From positions 1 through 8,390 of the forward strand of contig JAIOYD010000055.1 in NCBI GenBank assembly GCA_021741285.1: 8,390 bases of DNA. Reading direction: 5' to 3'. The position numbers and the translations under genes were made by a program. Origin of the DNA: Rickettsiaceae bacterium. GTDB taxonomy: Bacteria; Pseudomonadota; Alphaproteobacteria; Rickettsiales; Rickettsiaceae. The notes under the pieces are model-generated. The model did not search any database. It was not told where the DNA came from and was given only the letters and a program-made list of their open reading frames with translations. This document shows positions 6,048 to 8,390 of the stretch, one piece after another (the first letter of the stretch is position 1; each line of letters opens with the position of its first letter).

Positions 6048-6092
6048 TGTGTGCTAAGCACACATTAGATAAATAAATCTGTGCATAGCACA
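6048..6092. promoter_or_regulatory. Paired TGTGC-GCACA dyads, candidate operator or RNA switch
   Basis: The first dyad is TGTGTGCTAAGCACACA (6048-6064), perfect around a central A. The second is TGTGCATAGCACA (6080-6092). Their 13-base cores, TGTGCTAAGCACA and TGTGCATAGCACA, start exactly 30 bp apart, close to three helical turns. The AT stretch between them contains GATAAATA (6068-6075), 7 of 8 bases of a T4-type late promoter box, 35 nt before the ATG at 6111. This geometry suits two dimers of one regulator binding on the same DNA face across a promoter. In RNA the two cores could instead pair with each other (12 of 13 positions) to form one long hairpin before the ribosome site GGAG (6095-6098). 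Confidence 0.55.
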
Positions 6093-6110
6093 TTGGAGTA
6101 GTTTAAAATA

Positions 6111-6227
6111 ATGAAAAATGTATTAGCCGAATTACATGAATTAATCAATGACCTTGAAGATCAAGGTCTCACAGCAGAAGCATCTTCCCTTCAGGAAGTA
6201 TTCGTGAGAGTCGCTGAAGAAGCAGAC
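6111..6227 (+). repeat. Tag-coding repeat, copy 1
   Basis: These 117 bases match 6748-6864 at 98 positions (84%). Of the 19 differences, 12 are silent and 7 change six residues. This pattern means a duplicated segment kept under selection for its protein sequence. The identity drops sharply after the module, so the duplicated unit was either the tag alone or genes whose bodies diverged much faster. Confidence 0.8.
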
Positions 6228-6638
6228 ATGGACGAAATGGCTGAGCCAGCAGAAGATGATGATCTTTCAAATGATGTTGCAGGTCTTCTCAAGAGCCATT
6301 CAGCGGCTGAAGTATTAGCAGAAATTGCAAAGCAAATGGGCGGAGCAGAAGAAGCGCCAGCAACTGATACCGAAACAATGTCATTCGCATTCGGTGATGA
6401 GCCAGAAATGTCAAGAGACGACATTGTAAGAAAGTATTCAAGTATGTACCTCAGAAGCAATGGCATGATGGACCCGAACGAGTTAGCAGCAAAAGCTTCT
6501 GAAGAAACTGGAACAGATGTAAGAGCTGAAGAAATCACCAGAGGACCAGGCTACAATGCTAAAGCAGAAATGGCAAAAGAGCTTGGTGGCCCTAATCCAG
6601 GGCCATTTGGCAGAGGCTATCTGTCTAAAAACAATTAA
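6111..6638 (+). CDS. Acidic tag-bearing protein, paralogue of the 6748 product
   Basis: The product has 175 residues; GGAG lies 12 nt before the ATG. Residues 1-39 form the shared module (VLAELHELINDLEDQG, then AEASSLQEVFVRVAEEAD), 33 of 39 identical to the 6748 product. An acidic linker (40-52) follows, then a second shared block (DLSNDVAGLLKSHSAAEV, 51-78). Next comes an acidic, alanine-rich stretch, the motif TMSFAFGDEP (89-98), and one roughly 45-residue helical unit (SRDDIVRKYSSMYL to TGTDVRAEEITRG). The tail is G/P-rich (GGPNPGPFGRGY). No enzymatic motif or membrane segment is seen. It appears to be transcribed alone: a dyad-flanked candidate promoter lies in front and a strong terminator behind. 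Codons are richer in GC than in the surrounding genes, which may indicate high expression. Function unknown; a small abundant internal virion or scaffold-like protein is inferred. Confidence 0.8.
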   Translation: MKNVLAELHELINDLEDQGLTAEASSLQEVFVRVAEEADMDEMAEPAEDDDLSNDVAGLLKSHSAAEVLAEIAKQMGGAEEAPATDTETMSFAFGDEPEMSRDDIVRKYSSMYLRSNGMMDPNELAAKASEETGTDVRAEEITRGPGYNAKAEMAKELGGPNPGPFGRGYLSKNN

Positions 6639-6658
6639 ATTATAATTTTATTTAATTT

Positions 6659-6690
6659 AAATCCCCTCTATGAGGGGATTTATTTTTTAT
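6659..6690 (+). terminator. Strong intrinsic terminator between the paralogues
   Basis: A perfect 10-bp stem AAATCCCCTC (6659-6668) / GAGGGGATTT (6672-6681) closes on a 3-nt loop and is followed by ATTTTTTAT. It lies 21 nt after the stop of the 6111 gene, separating it from the 6748-7614 unit. The A-run before and T-run after make weak bidirectional use conceivable, but the longer T tract is on the plus strand. Confidence 0.92.
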
Positions 6691-6710
6691 AGGTTATATA
6701 AAAATTTATT

Positions 6711-6718
6711 TATAAATA
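6711..6718 (+). promoter_or_regulatory. TATAAATA late-type promoter before the 6748 gene
   Basis: An exact match to the T4-type late promoter octamer lies 29 nt before ATG 6748 and just after the terminator, where a new promoter is needed. Transcription would start a few bases downstream and leave a short leader holding the GAGG ribosome site. T4-type late boxes are read by a phage-encoded sigma-like factor in T4 relatives; no such gene is visible here. Chance occurrence is possible at this base composition. Confidence 0.45.
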
Positions 6719-6747
6719 TTAAAATATAAACCAATTTGAGGATTCAA

Positions 6748-6864
6748 ATGAAAAAAGTATTAGCAGAATTACACCAATTAATTAATAGCCTTGAAGACCA
6801 TGGCCTCACAGCAGAAGCATCTTCTCTTCAAGAAGTATTTGTAAGAGTTGCGCAAAAAGCAGAT
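6748..6864 (+). repeat. Tag-coding repeat, copy 2
   Basis: Second copy of the 117-base direct repeat at 6111-6227. The longest identical runs cover the coding for LTAEASS, the turn between the helices and the start of helix 2, suggesting this part is the most constrained. Confidence 0.8.
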
Positions 6865-7596
6865 CCAAATGATCTATCTGAAAAAGTGACAGATCTTCTT
6901 GGAAAATATTCAGCACCAGAATTAATCGCCACACTCGCAGAGCAAATGGACAGTAAAGATACAAAAACTATGTCATTCGCTTTTGGTGAAGAGCCTAGAG
7001 ATGTTATTGTAAATGAATTTGTTGATCAAGCAAAAAATAAAGACATGAGACAAGATGATGCTTATTTTATGATGAATCAAAGACTTCAATTTAACGGACA
7101 TCCTACTCTTACTAAACAAGAATTTGATGCTAAAGTAAATTCATCAGGCACAAACATATCTGAATTTGCATTTGGCGATGATCCAGATGGCACCGCACCT
7201 GTTCAGCGGGGGCGTGTTCCAAATGAGCCGACTTTTTGGAGAACACCTAAACCTGAATCCCAACAAACAGCACCAGTGGTTTCAAGGGAAAGTGTTATAA
7301 GTAGCTATGTTCTTACGGCTTACAATGATAAGTATGGTCCCAATGGAAGAAATGCGTATACTAATTTGTCAGAAGAACTTGCTAAGTTAGGATATCCTCC
7401 TCTTTCTAAGGAAGACTTTGATAATTTAGTAAGAAAAGGACTGATTCCAAAAAAAGACGGATCTTATAAACAACTTCAAGGCCAGGTAGTTGCCCCGCCG
7501 GTAACACCTGAAATACTCGAACAAATGAAAAAAGACTGGGACGAAATGACAGAACGGCATAAGAAAATGGGTTATCAAGCTCCGTCTTATGGATAA
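6748..7596 (+). CDS. Tag-bearing protein with two FAFG-linked helical repeats
   Basis: The product has 282 residues. I chose ATG 6748 because GAGG sits 6 nt upstream (6738-6741); the in-frame TTG at 6736 would overlap that site. Residues 1-39 are the shared module. A second block (DLSEKVTDLLGKYSAPEL, 42-68) matches the 6111 product. TMSFAFGEEP (74-83) leads into repeat unit 1 (84-134, ending HPTLTKQEFDAKVNSSG). SEFAFGDDP (138-146) and a proline-rich linker then lead into repeat unit 2 (180-231, ending YPPLSKEDFDNLVRKG). The units align as an R-x-x-I start, an aromatic and Val near the middle, then a G-(H/Y)-P-x-L-(S/T)-K-x-x-FD-x-x-V close. The 6111 product has a single, shortened unit. The C-terminus is charged. 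No catalytic motif is seen. It is in an operon with the 7614 gene, 17 nt away without a terminator. Function unknown; a multi-domain binding or internal virion protein is inferred. Confidence 0.8.
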   Translation: MKKVLAELHQLINSLEDHGLTAEASSLQEVFVRVAQKADPNDLSEKVTDLLGKYSAPELIATLAEQMDSKDTKTMSFAFGEEPRDVIVNEFVDQAKNKDMRQDDAYFMMNQRLQFNGHPTLTKQEFDAKVNSSGTNISEFAFGDDPDGTAPVQRGRVPNEPTFWRTPKPESQQTAPVVSRESVISSYVLTAYNDKYGPNGRNAYTNLSEELAKLGYPPLSKEDFDNLVRKGLIPKKDGSYKQLQGQVVAPPVTPEILEQMKKDWDEMTERHKKMGYQAPSYG

Positions 7597-7613
7597 ATTA
7601 AAGGTATAATTAA

Positions 7614-8363
7614 ATGAGAGAAGTATTAGCACAAATACATAACATTGCAACACAATTAGAAAATAAAAAAGCATTCAAACAAGCAGATAAATTAAATAAT
7701 ATTTTTATTAAAATTGCTGCAGAAGTTGAAGCTGCTAAAAAGAAAAAGAAAACCAAGAAGAATGTGCCTAATAATCCATCTCTTTGGGCTGCATGTAAAG
7801 CTTGGGCTAAGCGAACCTTTGATGTGTACCCATCAGCTTATGCAAATGGTGCCGCTGCTAAGAGGTACAAAGCTAAAGGTGGAACCTGGAAAAAGGCATC
7901 AAATGATAGCCGAATCAGGACTGCAATGAGCCATGATGATATATTTACTAAATTATATAATATAATTGATCATTTAGATGAAAACATAGATGACTCTTCA
8001 ATTGATGAAATTAAAAAATTAATTAAAGAATTAGATCATAGTGATGAAAAACAAGATCTCAATGATCATGAAGATATGACAATCGAAGCAGAAATGAATC
8101 TCGAAGATGCTTTGAATAATTTTGATTCTGGTTTATATCTTGTTGATCCACATGGTGATTGGCAAGAAGATGAATGGATTTCAATAGATGAATACATTGA
8201 ACTTCTTGAGAAGAAATTTGGAGATAACATCTTAGATGCTCCAGCTGCAATTGATGCAAATCATATTGCTTTTGAATCTCCAGACGGATTCCAAGTTATT
8301 AATTTAGTACACAAATCAATGCTTGATACAGGGGATAAAGGGCCTATCCCCGATGAAGATTAA
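7614..8363 (+). CDS. Tag-bearing protein with lysine-rich stretch and YPSAYANG domain (DUF5872-like)
   Basis: The product has 249 residues; AAGGT lies 8 nt before the ATG. Residues 1-37 are the shared module (VLAQIHNIATQLENKKAF, then QADKLNNIFIKIA). A lysine run follows (AAKKKKKTKKN, 40-50). Residues 53-93 hold a basic domain, NPSLWAACKAWAKRTFDVYP then SAYANGAAAKRYKAKGGTW. I recognise this as the YPSAYANG / KGGTW type (DUF5872-like), seen in many phages and some giant viruses; its biochemical role is not known to me. Residues 110-142 look like a further helical hairpin (LYNIIDHLDENIDDSS, then IDEIKKLIKEL) that can be laid on the tag pattern. The C-terminal 100 residues are acidic, with a folded-looking stretch LYLVDPHGDWQEDEWISIDE. 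Basic front and acidic back suggest nucleic-acid contact followed by a regulatory or partner-binding part. It is the second gene of the 6748 unit. A virion or nucleoid-associated role is inferred. Confidence 0.8.
   Translation: MREVLAQIHNIATQLENKKAFKQADKLNNIFIKIAAEVEAAKKKKKTKKNVPNNPSLWAACKAWAKRTFDVYPSAYANGAAAKRYKAKGGTWKKASNDSRIRTAMSHDDIFTKLYNIIDHLDENIDDSSIDEIKKLIKELDHSDEKQDLNDHEDMTIEAEMNLEDALNNFDSGLYLVDPHGDWQEDEWISIDEYIELLEKKFGDNILDAPAAIDANHIAFESPDGFQVINLVHKSMLDTGDKGPIPDED
8331..8351 (+). repeat. Small GC-rich hairpin at the 3' end of the 7614 gene
   Basis: GGGGATA (8331-8337) pairs perfectly with TATCCCC (8345-8351) across a 7-nt loop, within the last codons of the gene. TTTTTT follows only about 15 nt later (8366-8371), too far for a normal intrinsic terminator. 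It may help transcript stability or be coincidental. A possible terminator stem starting AGAGGGCTTC is cut by the window end. Confidence 0.3.
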
Positions 8364-8390
8364 AATTTTTTAAATTAGAAAGAGGGCTTC

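Noticed and set aside
6191..6538. Minus-strand frame of 115 residues
   Set aside because: It is the reverse of the well-supported 6111 gene; its Ser/Ala-rich composition is the complement of GCA/GAA-rich codons.
7426..7674. Hydrophobic minus-strand frame of 82 residues
   Set aside because: It is antisense to two well-supported genes and their ribosome site; the hydrophobic character is the complement of lysine/glutamate-rich coding.
7714..7929. Plus-strand frame in another phase of the 7614 gene, possibly reached by slippage on the A-rich lysine codons
   Set aside because: The annotated frame continues through the recognisable YPSAYANG domain, whereas the alternative has no family-like sequence.
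1..8390. Signal-peptidase cleavage of the tags by the peptidase encoded at the left end
   Set aside because: The tags are amphipathic rather than hydrophobic, and position -3 before the final Ala is Lys or Arg, not a small residue, so they do not fit S26 substrates.
1..8390. CRISPR arrays, insertion sequences, rRNA or integrase
   Set aside because: No regularly spaced repeats, transposase or integrase motifs, or rRNA-like sequence were seen on either strand.

Overview
The window looks like part of a large, AT-rich tailed-phage genome, or an integrated relative. Short overlapping or closely packed genes, Shine-Dalgarno sites before several starts and intrinsic terminators point to a bacterial context. 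A virion-type protein with a DAFNRLRIS block and a protein with a phage-type YPSAYANG basic domain point to a virus. I cannot name the host or exclude a bacterial island. No replication, terminase or integrase gene is present to settle it.

Layout: (1) 1-288, the C-terminal part of an S26 signal-peptidase-like protein, overlapping by 8 nt the start of (2) a 432-residue virion-like protein (281-1579). That gene ends at a strong intrinsic terminator (1602-1638). (3) A possible small minus-strand membrane protein (1581-1790). (4) A two-gene plus-strand unit, 1852-2385 and 2385-3506, joined by a TAATG stop/start overlap. (5) A minus-strand pair: a HAD phosphatase resembling the polynucleotide 3'-phosphatase domain (4194-4646) and a TPR protein (3496-4038), separated by a GC-rich, hairpin-filled spacer. 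(6) A zeta-toxin-like P-loop kinase (4707-6014), divergent from the HAD gene. (7) Two paralogous acidic proteins (6111-6638 and 6748-7596), then a protein with a lysine-rich stretch and a YPSAYANG domain (7614-8363).

The most striking signal is a short helix-turn-helix-like hairpin module of about 25-35 residues. It recurs at the N-terminus of four otherwise different proteins (1852, 6111, 6748, 7614). A degenerate copy forms the extreme C-terminus of the zeta-like kinase, and a weaker one may lie inside the last protein. It behaves like a transferable tag. By analogy with the capsid-targeting sequences of T4 internal proteins, I propose, as inference only, that it loads proteins into the prohead or tethers them to a phage structure. 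The tagged set (kinase/toxin-like enzyme, basic domain protein, small acidic proteins) would then be candidate co-injected internal proteins.

Regulation visible in the sequence: a pair of near-identical dyads (6050-6062 and 6080-6092) flanks a late-promoter-like AT box before the 6111 gene. A perfect TATAAATA box precedes the 6748-7614 unit. Near-perfect intrinsic terminators follow the 281-1579 and 6111-6638 genes.
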